DNA of 64,000 nt from Lamellibrachia satsuma (GCA_033239005.1 BSQZ01000015.1:8381001-8445000); one strand, 5' to 3'. Shown: positions 22,211 to 33,454, numbered from the stretch's first letter. Notes: generated by a model not told the origin, from the sequence alone. Program-made: numbers and translations.

Positions 22211-22361
22211 ATGAATGATTTTAATTTTAATTTTAATTTTAATTTTAATTTTAATTTTAATTTTTATTTTTATTTTTATTTTTATTTTAATTCTAATTCT
22301 AATTTTAATTTTAATTTTAATTTTAATTTTAATTTTAATTTTAATTTTAATTTTAATTTTA
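22211..22361. repeat. TTTTAA hexamer array
   Basis: About 25 copies of TTTTAA with a patch of TTTTTA. Low-complexity Phe/Asn/Ile/Leu frames through it are not genes. Confidence 0.9.
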
Positions 22362-22706
22362 AGCCTCACAGCCTTCCGGGTAGCCCCAGCGCCCCTTGGC
22401 GGGACTCGTAACCCTAGAACGCCCCCTGGCGATTGAATTGAATTTTAATTTTAATTTTGAAAATAATGCGCTCTTGCACTTTACCCATAACTCCTACAGT
22501 TTACCCATAGAGCAACGAAAGGCGTACTTTCGACCCGGCCCGCTAGCGAAGTCGGCTTGATGTTTTTATCACTAGGCCGTTAGCAGCCGGCTAGCAAGCG
22601 TGTAGAAGTAGGCCACGCACATAAGATAACAGTGATCCAACGACCCAGCCTGGCTCGTGGTGTTTATCAGTAGACCGCTAGCAGCCGGCTAGCAGGCGTG
22701 AAGAAA

Positions 22707-22830
22707 ATAAAAATAAAAATAAAAAATTAAAATTAAAATTAAAATTAAAATTAAAATTAAAATTAAAATTAAAATTAAAATTAAAATTAAAATTAAAATT
22801 AAAATTAAAATAAAAATAAAAATAAAAATA

Positions 22831-22861
<31 letters not shown>

Positions 22862-23153
22862 AAAATTAAAATTAAAATTAAAATTAAAATTAAATTCAGT
22901 CACCATGGGGCGCTCTAGACGGTTACGGATAGGGTTACGGGTCCCGTCAGGGGGCGCTCGGGCTACCCAGAAGGATGTGAGGCTGCGCGCGCATGAATTT
23001 GAAATTAAAATTAAAATTAAATTTAAATTTAAAAAATTTTTAAATTTAAAATTAAAATTAAAATTAAAATTAAAATTAAAATTAAAATTAAAATTAAAAT
23101 TAAATTTAAAATTTAAATTAAAATATAAATTTAAATTAAATTTAAATTAAATT
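22707..23153. repeat. AAAATT / AAAAAT arrays
   Basis: Two blocks of AAAATT-type hexamers, with an AAAAAT run near 22808-22860, separated by a GC-rich segment at 22895-23000. They are complementary to the TTTTAA array, so single strands of this element could pair over hundreds of bases. Confidence 0.88.
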
Positions 23154-24251
23154 CAGTCGCCAGGGGGCGCTCTAGACGGTTACGGATAGGGTTACGGGTC
23201 CCGCCAGGGGGCGCTCGGGCTATCCAAAAGGGTGTGAGGCTGCGCGCGCATGAATTTGGAATTAAAATGAAAATTAAGATTAAATTTAAATTGAAAAATT
23301 AAAATTAAAATTAAAATCAGTCGCCAGGGGGCGCTCTAGACGGTTAGGGTTTGCTCCAGTCGCCAGGGGGCGCTCACGGTACCCAGAAGGCTCTGCGACC
23401 GGAAGTCACAGTGACCTTCCCCATTGGGCGACTCTTTTGATCGGTCATTCCTGCACTATAACTACTCACATTTTCACGCTACGGCAGATTTTGGAACAAA
23501 GCACGGAATGGACCAGTACTATCTATATTGCCTTCATTGACTTTGAAAAGGCCTTTGGCAGCCTTCACAGAGAATCCCTGTGGAGAATAATACGTCACTA
23601 CGGGATCCCACAGAAGATGGTAAATGTGATCAAGATTCTTTACACAGACGTCCAGTGTCAAGTCGCCTGTAACAGTTACATGTCAGACAGCTTTAGCGTA
23701 AAATCCGGAGTAAAACAGGGATGCATTCTCTCACCATTTCTTTTCACCCTTGCCATCGACTGGCTGATGATAGAAATCACCAAAAATGGAAACAGAGGCA
23801 TCAGATGGACACTTACCTCGATCTTGGAAGACCTGGACTATGCAGATGACATTGGACTGCTGTCTAACAGGCACAAGGACATGCAAGAAAAGATGGACAA
23901 ACTCACAAGAACAGCACCACAGATTGGGTTAAAGCTCAACACAGCAAAAACCAAACTGATGAGGATCAACAACAAGACAGATAACCCCATCACCATAAAC
24001 AACATAAACAACAGTGATGCTTTGGAAGACGTTCAGGACTTTGCATAAGCAAAATCACAACAGATGGAGACTCTGCAAAATATGCCACGGCTAGGATCAG
24101 AAAGGCAAGTCAGACCTTCGCTATGCTGAAGCCCATCTGGAAATGCGCACGACCAATCAGATCGCTCCATTTCAAATTTCGACCAATCAGAATGAAGTAA
24201 ATCTGCTCCTCATTTTTGATGATTGAGAAAGACACATATACTACTCCTGTT

Positions 24252-25004
24252 CCGGGAATGTGATTTGAAATTGTGTGCTTATACAAACTGGTAGTTGAAT
24301 TGGAACACAATTTATAAAAATAACCCTTTCCCATGGAGCACTTCTGAGAGATGTTTTACAGATACTATATTCCATAGATAATGATTTGGACACACCGCTT
24401 TTAGCTATACAACATTAATAATACAATAATAATAAAGTTTATTTCAACAACATCAACAGTTAACGTACAAACACAATAAATTATTGAATTTTAAACATCA
24501 ATAGTACGAGTTAAAAAGTTGAAAAATGGCAAGAAGAAGGGTAATGCTTATGCTGCTTGCCCTATCACTTATAAGTGATACTAAATAATACAATTATCAT
24601 ACAAGTGTAAGTGTTTTTTTTAAAAGAATAGTACATGAATTTTTTTATCATAATTGGGTTACTCATTGGTTACATAGCTGTGCAATATTTGAACAGTATA
24701 GTTCTGTTATATACTCATTTTGGTATTTAAAAGACGATGTACAAACAAATCAGATCTTTATTTTAGAATTCGACACAAAGACAGACGTCGTCCCCCACTA
24801 GCCAGGAATGCACCACTGCTTATATCTTTCTAAGCATTATGCATACATTACAATCTCCTCCTCACCAGTTTTTAAAGTCCATAGTCAGTCCAGGATAGAA
24901 CTTCTACCTAAATAATTAAAAACTAAGGCCCACGGTAGACTGTCCTGTCCTTTGTGATACAGGGGATTATTATGCCCCACAGCTACTGTGTAGTGCTACT
25001 CTGA
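24252..25004. other. unannotated AT-rich stretch
   Basis: No gene recognised. The part next to 25004 could contain the 3' end of the broken gypsy element on the minus strand, but I cannot define an LTR. Confidence 0.35.
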
Positions 25005-25517
25005 CTACAGAGTTAATCTGTCCGGAGCTTTCCTGAGTCTCTCCGATGTGCGAACAGAAGTAGGGGTCCCATCTGTATATGGCACTGTAGGAGATGGTTG
25101 CGTTACATGTGTTTTGTTACTCATAGCTCCATCAGGTATTGGAGTCACGTCTCTTGTCATTTCATTATCTCCAGACTCGGGTCGTTCGATACCTGCTTCC
25201 GGTGCAGCAACAGCCTCTTGCTCCACTGGGTTGTCTAACGCCTCTGTATGACGTCGGCGCATGTGATCACTATGACGTCTCAAGTAGCGACCATCAGCTG
25301 TCTCTGATATCATGACGTTGTTCTTCTGTTCTCGCAGAACAGCTCGAATCCATTGTTCATCCTTCAACTTCACCAATCCCCTCTTCACCAGCTGCACCGC
25401 CCTTTCCGCGAAACCGTTACAAGATGGATGATATGCTGTTGACTTGATGTGTTGGCTGTTGTTTCTCTTGACTGTATCAACGCCTCCTGGTGACTGGAGC
25501 TTTGTTAGTTTATCCAT
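25005..25517 (-). pseudogene. Ty3/gypsy integrase C-terminal fragment
   Basis: Encodes HIKSTAYHPSCNGFAERAVQ followed by a Lys-rich helix (VKRGLVKLKD), which is the end of an rve integrase core with the third catalytic residue, Glu, in GFAERAVQ. After that come a short basic segment (GRYLRRHSDHMRRRH) and an acidic, Pro/Thr-rich tail to the stop. The core is cut upstream where the 22-bp tandem repeat begins. The first and second catalytic Asp are absent. No LTR was identified. Confidence 0.8.
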
Positions 25518-25615
25518 AATTTTGTTAGTTTGTCCACCATTTTGTTAGTTTTGTCCTTCATTTTGTTAGTTCGTCCACCATTTTGTTAGTTTGTCCATCA
25601 TTTTGTTAGTGGCGA
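25505..25615 (-). repeat. 22-bp tandem repeat
   Basis: Five copies of TTTTGTTAGTTTGTCCACCA-type units. It abuts and replaces the integrase sequence at 25517. Confidence 0.8.
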
Positions 25616-26160
25616 GGCAACTTCCGGTTACGATGTCTGATTACGCATGAGCTCCTCTGTTTAGTTGATTTTTGGCTGTTTACAGTGGAGAAAGGGCGTT
25701 TTTCATCCTAATCATATTATTCTAGTAGCATACTGATTATCACACCGTGATGTTTAGATGTAAATTCTGAGTTGATGCGATATAAATCCAATCTTAAACT
25801 ATACATCGACCCATTCGAAATTTCCCGCCAAAATTTTCATTCTTCCGGTTAGGTGCACAATGTAAACAACACAGATAATTAAGGCTAGACAAAATTTAGT
25901 AATAACGTACACTCCCAACCTGAGTCATCTATATGCTAACAGGCAATTTCTACCAAGGCGTCTTTTACCCAGAGTAGCCCTGGGACAGAAGTACGTTTCT
26001 CGTCGAGCACAGCACACTGTCACTAGTCACAACGCCTTGGAAATCCCTGCACGTACTCTTAGTAAAACAGCACGCATATGGTAAGTGTTAAATAGAACTT
26101 GATTTTTTTTTCTGGAATTACGGAAATTAGTGAAAATTACCAACACAGTGGTCCAAAACA
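25616..26160. other. possible 5' UTR of the CR1-like LINE
   Basis: Unique-looking sequence between the tandem repeat and the open frame of the LINE. Contains CTTCCGGTTA near 25622. No gene seen. Confidence 0.35.
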
Positions 26161-26748
26161 AGATACTGGCGAAATGTAGCAATTTCTAGCGCTCCAATCA
26201 CAAAACTAAAAAATAAGGGGACACGGAGAGGTAGCAAAAACTCTGAATCGGGAAGCGATGTTAGAGAAGCTTGGAAATGCGAAGACTGCAAGAAAATCTT
26301 TAAAAGTGAGAAAGACAGAATGCTCGAGTGCGAGTACTGCGGAAACCGATACTGCATTAAATGCTTGAAATTTAAACCTGGCGAATATGAGACAATGGGG
26401 AAACCCGGATGCATGTGGTGTTGCTTAAAATGCAAACCAAAAATAAAAAAAAATATTCTCAATGAGAAAGTTATCGAAGAGAGATGCAAGATGTATTTCG
26501 AAACTATGAACACGAGATTTGAGGCCACAGAGAAAAAACTGGATGCTAAATGCGATAGTAAAGAAGTAAAAGAAATCGCAATGCAGGAAATGGATGCATT
26601 ACATACATGCAGACCAAATGATGATGAAAGCAGGAACCTACTAACCACCCAAAATAGTGGAATTGTCGTAGAAGAAACAGTAAGAGAAATCAATGAAAAA
26701 AAAATAGGGAAACAAATTGTCTTATATTCAATGAGGAAGAGAGGATGA
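26161..26748 (+). pseudogene. CR1-like ORF1 with PHD-type zinc finger
   Basis: The frame is open from at least 26161. After a short basic leader comes WKCEDCKKIF, LECEYCGNRYCIKCLKF, MWCCLKC: three Cys pairs plus two aromatic/Cys steps, as in PHD/FYVE-like fingers found in ORF1 of CR1 elements. The remaining part is charged and probably coiled coil (residues about 105-150, Glu/Lys rich). It stops at 26746-26748. The downstream sequence around 26750-27000 looks like more of the same ORF in other frames. Confidence 0.7.
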
Positions 26749-27117
26749 GAATATATATGGAGTTTGTTGAAGGGTTGTGTAATGAGGTGTGCAATCTGAA
26801 CCTAGATGTAAAAGATGAGATAATCAAAGTTATCAGGCTAGGTAAAAAAAACAGACTGAGATACGGGTGATACTGAACAAAAACCCAGAACTCTTAAGGT
26901 AGTAATGAAAGACACTAACAAAAAAGAAAGAGAGGAATGAAGGAAACTTTGTCAGGACAAAAGAGATAAATGATGAGGGGAAATGGTTGTACAGGGTGAG
27001 ATGCTCACCATGGGCCAGAAAAATTTGAAGATTCAAACCTCGAAGGGACGAGGAGTAAGACAAGAAAGTTCGTCTAACCAGAAAAACACTGTAAATACAA
27101 ATTATACACATAAACAG

Positions 27118-28757
27118 TTAAAATGTTTCTACACCAATGCTAATAGTCTAATCAATAAATTTACTGAGTTCAAAGTTTGAGTCGAATCACATAAGTGTAT
27201 TGTGACTGCAAACACTGAGATTAAACCGAAAAACCAGAAATTTTTATTAAACACAGCTGAACTGAGTGACTATGATTTATACCATAACATCGATAAGCAA
27301 GGACGAGGTGTTTGTATATTTATCCACAAAACACTAAACGCAAAACCCTTCGTATCTTTAGGAACCAACTTTCAAGAATCGATATGGGTTGAGATAAAAT
27401 TAAACAAAAAAAACCACTTTTCTGATAGGATGTGTATATAAAAGCCCGGGCAGCTCTGGCACCAATAATGAACAATTAAATGAACTGATTAGTGAGGTAA
27501 TGCGCTATAAACACTATCATCTTCTCTCGCTTGGAGATTTTAACTACCCCAACATAGACTGGCAAAACTAGTACACACTCTCAGAGAATACTAATAGCCC
27601 AGGCACTAAATTTAAAAAAGGAATAATTTCCTCTTCCAACATGTCACACTCCCAACAAGGGGGCGATTAGGAAATAAATTGAACATTCTTGATTTAGTTT
27701 TCACCAATGAAAAAGATATAATAGATGATATAGTGTATGAAAGCCCACTTGGTAAGAGTGATCACTCTGTCCTCATCATTACATTTAGGTGCTATGCAGA
27801 AATAATAAGCCATACACGACTTAAATATTATTACGACCAAGGGGATTATAATAGTATGAAGACGAAACTAGACCACACAGACTGGGGCGAGGTACTTAGC
27901 ACGAGCACATAAAGGAAAAGTACCCCTAAGCAAGGAATCAGTAAAGAAAATTAAGAAAAACACACTTTATGGAAACGTTATAAGGAGACAAAAGAACGAA
28001 AATACTATACTGAATATTGTAGGGCTAGAAATCAAGTCCGTAAATTAACGAGGAGGATACAGAAGGAGTTTGAGATGAAGCTAGCAACAGAATCTAAGAC
28101 AAACCCAAAAGTAGTATGGAAATATATGAACTCCAAAACCAAGAATCGAGAAGGTGTTTCATATCTGAACACAGACCCTAAAGATCCTAAATCTAGACTC
28201 ACAGATTCTGATAGTAAAAAGGCAGATGTCTTAGGAAAATATCCCTCATATTCCACCAGTGAAATTAAGGCACAACATGGAAGAATTGACTATTGATGAG
28301 GAAATTATTAAAAAAAGACTTGATAACCTTAATGTGTGTAAATCGGTAGGGCCAGATGGTGTTCATCCTAGGTTGTTGAAAGAGCTATCTAATCATCTAT
28401 GTAAACCACTAGCTAGGCTATTTAATAATTCACTGGCTGTGGGTGAACTACCAAAGGAATGGAAACAGCCATATTGAAGAAGGGTTATCGAAAAAACGCA
28501 GGAAATTATAGACCAGTCAGCTTAACAAGTATACTATGTAAATGTATGGAACAATGTGTCAAATATCATATTGTCAATCATATGATTAGGAATAAATTAT
28601 TTATTACGCAACAATTTGGTTTTATTAAAGGTCGATCTACGGTACTCCAATTATTAAATGTTATTGATTCATGGACCAAAGCTTTAGATAGAGGGAATCT
28701 GTAGACGTTGCATATTTGGAATTCATGAAAGCATTTGACACCCTCCCTCACAAAAGA
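27118..28757 (+). pseudogene. CR1-like endonuclease and RT, broken
   Basis: Endonuclease pieces: LKCFYTNANSLINKF at 27118, RGVCIFIHKTL near 27305, LSLGDFNYPNIDW near 27530 and KSDHSVLIITF near 27750. RT pieces: CKSVGPDGVHPRLLKELSNH (28340), AGNYRPVSLTSI (28500), QFGFIKGRSTVLQLL (28610). Stops at 27178, 27439, 27570, 27910, 28294, 28475 and 28702 mark the breaks. The palm with FADD is missing. Confidence 0.8.
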
Positions 28758-28972
28758 TTGTTTTCTTCAGGTTGTGTGTGACAGTGTCTTGTTTTCTTCA
28801 AGTTGTGTGTGACAGTGTCTTGTTGTCTGCAGTTTGTGTGTGACAATGTCTTGTTTTCTGCAGTTTGTGTGTGACAGTGTCTTTTTTTCTTCAAGTTGTG
28901 TGTGACAGTGTCTTGTTGTCTGCAATTTGTGTGTGACAGTGTCTTGTTTTCTTCAAGTTGTGTGTGACAGAG
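28758..28972 (-). repeat. 31-bp minisatellite (element C)
   Basis: Seven copies of TTGTGTGTGACAGTGTCTTG TTTTCTTCAAG, the inverse of the unit at 21412-21560. Starts right after the broken RT of the CR1-like LINE. Confidence 0.85.
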
Positions 28973-29270
28973 GCTAAGATGGTGAGACACAGCAAGGCAG
29001 GCTAGAGATAGTGTCATAAAGTACAGAAATATATGCTAAGATGCTGAGAAACAGCAATGCAGGCTGGATACAGTGTCATAAAATAAATAAATGTATACTG
29101 AGATGGTGAGAAACAGCAAGGCATGGTTGAGACATTGTCATAAAATAAATAAATGTATGCTGAGATGGTGAGAAACAGCAAGGCAGGGTTGAGACAGTGT
29201 TATAAACTATAGAAATGTATTCTGAGCCGGTGAGAAACAGCAAGGTAGGCTGGAGACAGTGCTATAAAGT
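28973..29270. repeat. 62-bp tandem repeat
   Basis: Five diverged copies of a unit with GAGATGGTGAGAAACAGCAA, GGCAGGNTGGAGACAGTGT and CATAAA. The period, about 62, is twice that of the neighbouring 31-bp repeat. Confidence 0.75.
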
Positions 29271-30744
29271 ACATATATATTTTTTGACCTTGACCTTTAG
29301 ACCTTTTAACCTCGCAGTGTTTTTGCAGACTCGTGGTGAAATAGGCGGTATATAGGTGTCGACGCGAAACGACATACGTCGAAAAGTTCTCGATATAATG
29401 CAATGATGCGATATGTGTCGCATAGCTTACATGCACGGCTAAGTTATTCCCGCGGCATGAACGAACATTCGTCCGCTAGGTTTTAGTCTGGTAGCAGGGT
29501 GAAAATGTGGGACAGTGTTTCTTTTCGTGAGCGTGGAAAATTCCATGACGTCGTTCGAACGTTTCAGAAAATTAGAAAAAAACTACATGAAACCGGTTCA
29601 ATTCATACAGAAGGGTTCGGAAAAGTAGCATTATGTAACCGTAACATCCTCCTAAACACGCGTTAGAACAACCATTCGCCTGTAAGTGGACGTGATTCTA
29701 ATACACGGGAACTGCAAAATACGCGTTCGCTTTTTATGCCTATAAGCAAACACGCGTAGAACTTAATGATACCACATGATCGATTGCAACGACTCGGCCA
29801 TGGTTATATACAAATCGTCGACACTGTACGGTTGGGAGATGCGGAGTAGGTTAATTAGGAGCCGCTCGCGCAACCGGAAACAGAAGCGAGCGCAACACGG
29901 TCACTAAGGCTGTGTGCATGCTGTGCGTGCGCAAGAAACCAGGTCACGTGCATGCATTCAACCCGTGAGAACAGTCGCCACGCCCCTTAGCGACCGTATC
30001 ATCCGGACTCACCTGAAACCCCTCTCTGACGACTGTATCACCCAGGAGAGCGCCTCTTGTTGACCGCATCACCCAGGTTCGCCTGAAACCTCGCGAGCGT
30101 CCTCTGACGATTGCATCAGCGCAAAACAAGATGGCAGCCTCCATAGAGAAGTCACGTGATATGAAAATGAGGAGGTGTGGCGTCATAGGTCACGTGACGG
30201 CTCTCGACCAATCAGAACCGTCGACACAATTGACTCGTAGCGCCCCTTGGCGGTGAAACTGCTCTCGACCAATCAAATGCTTACCCAAAATCTGCATATT
30301 TGAACGATAAATAGGGGGTTACCCCGTGGCGCCCCCTGATGGTGGGACTGCTCTCGACCAATCAGAGCCGTCGACACAAGTCACGGGACTGCTCACAATT
30401 GACCCGTAGCGCCTCTGGCGGTGAAACTGCTCTCAACCAATCAGATATGTAGACACAAATGACTCGTATCGCCCCCTGGCGGTGAAACTGCTCTCGACCA
30501 ATCAAGTGCTTACCCAAAATCTGCTCATTTGAGGCATAATAGGGGATTACCCCGTGGCGCCCCCTGGTGGTGAAATGCTCTCGACCAATCAGAACGCTCC
30601 ATTTCTAATTTCGACCAATCAGAAGCTTGAAGATTGAAAGGTGCACACATGCTACTCCGGATGTTTACTCACCGTATCTGAAGGCTGCTAGTGACACTGG
30701 CTTCTCGGCTGAAACAGTTGTGGTCATATTAGGTCTGCTCGTTT

Positions 30745-31275
30745 GTGGACCATGTCAATTTTAGATTGATGTGTTTGGATTCATCTGATTTAAGTTGGAA
30801 TGCATATGTAGATGAAATAGATGCGAAGGCAAGGAAAAGGGTGTGCATGATCTATCAGTTGAAACGGGCTGGAATCAATCAAATCGATTTGGTTAGAATT
30901 AATGTATCTGTGATCAGACCAGTAGTTGAATATGCTTGTCCGGTATGGCACATGAACTTGCCTAAATATTTGTCGGACAATATCGAGATAATCCAAAAAC
31001 GGTGTCTCAAAACTATATTTCCTGGTGTTACATACGAGGATATTCTGCAGATGGTAAACATACCAACGCTGCACGACAGGCGCAATGCGATACGTAAAGC
31101 GTATTTCGGTAGAATGAGGCGTGGTGCCCACAAACTGAATAAGCTACTACCGGACACTCGAACGGTTTCATATGCTCTAGGATCATTTAACGAGCTACCC
31201 GTTCCAATGGCTAACACAAATCGCTACAAAAACTCGTTAATATGGTGGTGTTTGGTACACTGTCAAAACAATTAA
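30745..31275 (+). pseudogene. LINE C-terminal fragment (CR1-like)
   Basis: 176 residues ending at a natural stop. The stretch ARKRVCMIYQLKRAGINQID, then RPVVEYACPVWH, LPKYLSDNIEIIQKRCLKTI and LHDRRNAIRKAYFG, is the region after the RT thumb in jockey-superfamily LINEs (VxEYACPVWHxxLp..L...IE.iQkrAlkiI). The RT core is absent, as in a 5'-truncated copy. It starts about 90 bases after the right end of element C. Confidence 0.85.
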
Positions 31276-31684
31276 ATGGTTTATCGGGTATGTTTTATCT
31301 TACAATTGTAATATCTAAAATAATTTATTTATTTTCATTTTAATGTAAGTTAATTATGTTGAATAGGATGAACTGTATTAATGAAACAGTCAGTTTTAAT
31401 ATAAAGTGTCTCCTACTGGGTGGGTTGATTTCACGGTTCGTTTTAGTGAATGTATATAAATGTAAATTTAATTTAATTGTATTACTGTTATTACGTACAA
31501 TATGTGCAATAATTATTTTAACGTAATTTCCGGTGTTTTATAACAGAATTATACATGCGTGGCTTTGTATATTTTATCGTGACTGTATGTACAATCCAAC
31601 TGAAAAGTTGCCAAATAATAAACTGATTCTGATGTATTTGGTGCCATGTGGCAGCGGCGTACTCCAGTTGGGGTCTGACAAGGG
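31276..31684. other. AT-rich stretch after the LINE fragment
   Basis: Possibly the 3' UTR of the preceding LINE (an AATAATAAACTGATTC near 31614 looks like a tail). No gene. Confidence 0.4.
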
Positions 31685-32270
31685 TTAGATATTATTAATA
31701 TTATTATTATCATTAAAAGTGTCGCAGATCTTGGCGATCCGAAGCAGATGTCTCAGGTCGGTCATTGTCTTCAGCCGCATGCCGATGTGTTGCAGTGTAG
31801 GCGTCAAGAGTGCCGGGGAGGCCGGTCCTGGGTCGGCAGCGATATCTTTCGAGTCCGTCAGAAAAAATGCGGACATTGCTAGGTTTGCGGGCGCCTCCTT
31901 GTTCATGCGTAGGATGTGACCAAAAAGGCGATATCGCATGTCCATCACATCATTCTGTGCTTATTTGTCGGCACCGACATTGGTCATACAACTTCACGTT
32001 GCTTAATCCTCTAAGGCCAGTGAATCCTGATGAGTGAGCGGAGCTGCTTCCGATGGAAGGCATTTAGTTGTTCCGCAATGACAGCAAGTATTTTTTGCGA
32101 GACTGGTCCTCAACGTCTCCAATCAGAGATCCGTTTCTTAGCCGTCCCCCATTCTTTGACAACACGGATGATGATCATTGATGTACATTAACCTATCACC
32201 CAGTGCTGTTGGCGCGATCTCGTTGACTTTGCTCAGGTAGTCATGGTCGGTTGAGACGATGACGTATATT
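31685..32270 (-). pseudogene. LINE C-terminal fragment (RTE-like), minus strand
   Basis: Minus-strand reading gives IAEQLNAFHRKQLRSLTGLR then, further on, DMRYRLFGHILRMNKEAPAN and LAMSAFFL. This matches the ...LYGSE..FH.R.LRRI.GI and RWRLFGHILRM..ETPAN.AM pattern at the end of RTE-like LINE proteins. Several frameshifts and stops. Its far end meets the dispersed repeat at 32283. Confidence 0.65.
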
Positions 32271-32282
32271 GCCTTGCTAGTA

Positions 32283-32745
32283 GTTAACGTGTCGTTTTGA
32301 TCCATCAAGATTGGAGCATTTCCGGGATTCTATGGTGATGTCAGGTCATCTGAAGTCAGTGGGGTAACGTCCCGTCAGTAGTGGTCATATGGGGCTAGTG
32401 GGTGTAAGTAACACTATACGTTGTGCATTGTTTTATTGTTAGGGGTTGTATCATGTCAGTAGGGGTTATAATCGCCTTTTATTACGTAACGAGCTAATAC
32501 ATATGTTTACGTCGACAGCGAGATAACATTCCGACCGTGACTCGTAATCGCTTATGTAAGCTTACGTAAACGGGTCATGCATTGGGTGGTGAATAGCTGA
32601 TATAAAAACCTACACATTTGTAAGAACTGCATGTCTTGCAATATCAGATACACGTAGGATGAATAGTTTGTGGTTTTTTGTTTTGGTACACCTGCATTGA
32701 ATAACTGTTTTAGTTAATTGTGGTACACTTTTATTTGCTAACTGT
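32283..32745 (+). repeat. dispersed repeat R, left copy
   Basis: Inverted relative to 48446-49115. Shared blocks include GATCCATCAAGATTGG, ACGTAACGAGCTAATACATA, GAGATAACATTCCGACCGTG, GGGTGGTGAATAGCTGATAT and GAATAACTGTTTTAGTTAAT. No ORF. A weak third copy may lie near 43312-43372. Confidence 0.8.
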
Positions 32746-33450
32746 ACATATACTAGTTTTTTTTCCTCACCAATTCCAGGGGTCAGCATTACGGCAGTAG
32801 CGCGTCATAACAACATGACATCAACCACTACATTCACCTCCGTCTTCATAGGAGAGCAATGGCGCTGTATGCACGACGTATACACAAAGGCAACTGCTAT
32901 CGCGCGATAGGCGGCGGTTGAGATAAGGGGTTGCGCATATGAAACGACTGCGATAACATCAGCAACTATTTTAGTAATTGTGTTTGATTGGTAGTCTCGT
33001 GAATGGAAACATTGTTGCACGCCTTTACAATTTATATAATTCCGTCGGATTGTCCCTAAGAGCAACTCCACACATCGCCCCTACATTCACCTATGTCCGT
33101 AATTTGGTTAGTTAATGACATTTGATACATTTTGTTAAGTAAGAACAAAGAGTGTGTTACTGTGACAAAGAGTACATGACAGTACGTGTGTGACATTTTT
33201 AGTTATGCATATGTTGCATTTTAGTATGTAGAAACCCTTTCTCGCTATGTAATTATACATGTGTTGCATTTAGCTAGAAATGTAGAAATGCTTACTTGCT
33301 ATGTATGCGTCATGTTTTGTTATGTGGTAACGATTGTTCACTTATAATGTAAACGTGTTTTGTAACTTTGTTGGAAAACGATTTGTTCATACATACATAA
33401 TTTATATGCAGTTTTCGTGGCAGTTACCCGGGTAGCTCTGTACCAGTAAT
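32746..33450. other. unannotated stretch
   Basis: No gene or array recognised. Confidence 0.35.
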
Positions 33451-33454
33451 GGGA

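Larger units (their letters stand above)
22070..23466. mobile_element. foldback element D inserted in LINE 2
   Basis: Starts AGTAGTTATAGTGAGGAATG at 22070 and ends in the inverse, CATTCCTGCACTATAACTACT, at 23466. CACATT lies on both sides (22064-22069 and 23467-23472), a 6-bp target duplication whose removal restores the RT frame exactly (..CIDHI-FTLRQ..). The TIR is about 145 bp with few differences and then runs into complementary arrays: TTTTAA repeats on the left, AAAATT repeats on the right. The inside holds a two-copy block of about 257 bp (from 22905 and 23162). No coding capacity. The ends share AGTAG and the 6-bp duplication with elements A-C. Confidence 0.88.
21841..24140 (+). pseudogene. 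LINE 2 reverse transcriptase fragment, split by element D
   Basis: RT reading starts DDWKTGTIIKLPKKGDLGNY, runs to QAGFQKRKSCIDHI at 22069, is cut by element D, and resumes at 23473 with FTLRQILEQS. Then follow FIDFEKAFG, SGVKQGCILSP, LDYADDIGLL (both catalytic Asp kept) and, after a TAA at 24046-24048 and a shift, the thumb piece ARIRKASQTFAMLKPIWK. It stops abruptly at 24140, where the right end of element A begins. The endonuclease and the C-terminal region are absent. The LINE is either a piece captured by element A or older DNA joined to its end. Clade not settled. Confidence 0.85.
18065..24245. mobile_element. TIR element A, Polinton-like ends, non-autonomous
   Basis: Begins AGTAGTATGTGTCTTT at 18065 and ends with the inverse, GACACATATACTACT, at 24245. 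It is flanked on both sides by CCTGTT (18059-18064, 24246-24251), a perfect 6-bp target duplication. The terminal inverted repeats match for about 110 bp, including two GATTGGTCG-type CCAAT motifs. The left arm continues for about 1.5 kb, then come a 20-bp repeat, a 76-bp repeat, the 29-bp satellite and a 31-bp repeat. Near 21630 the 29-bp satellite reappears inverted, so the right arm once mirrored the left. Most of the right arm is now a LINE fragment with element D inside it. AG..CT ends plus 6-bp duplications fit Polintons/Mavericks, but no Polinton gene is present. Confidence 0.8.
26161..28757 (+). mobile_element. CR1-like LINE with PHD-finger ORF1
   Basis: A long 5' part of a jockey-superfamily LINE read in pieces: ORF1 with a zinc finger (26161-26748), endonuclease (about 27115-27800) with FYTNANSL, LLSLGDFNYPNIDW and GKSDHSVL, a linker to 28260, then RT with GPDGVHPRLLKEL, KNAGNYRPVSLTS, FIKGRST and (shifted) LEFMKAFDTLPHKRL. 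It ends at 28757 inside the RT, where a 31-bp minisatellite begins, so the catalytic FADD box and the 3' end are missing. At least five frameshifts and several stops. The order ORF1-EN-RT and the PHD finger fit CR1 elements. Confidence 0.85.
28758..30656. mobile_element. TIR element C, one arm of the A/B family
   Basis: The right end GTGCACACATGCTACT at 30656 is the inverse of AGTAGCATGTG.., and the sequence just inside (TTTCGACCAATCAGAAGCTT) matches the ends of A and B. Reading inward, 30656 to 29275 is an inverted copy of the element A arm, followed by the 62-bp and 31-bp repeats. The next six bases outside are CCGGAT. I found no matching left end, so the element is truncated or joined to the LINE at 28757. 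Confidence 0.7.

Noticed and set aside
22211..22436. Phe/Asn or Ile/Leu repeat proteins in element D
   Set aside because: Low-complexity translations of TTTTAA hexamers.
18065..30656. A single 12.6-kb element from the left end of A to the right end of C
   Set aside because: The arms match, but the flanks differ (CCTGTT versus CCGGAT), while A has its own right end with a perfect CCTGTT at 24246.
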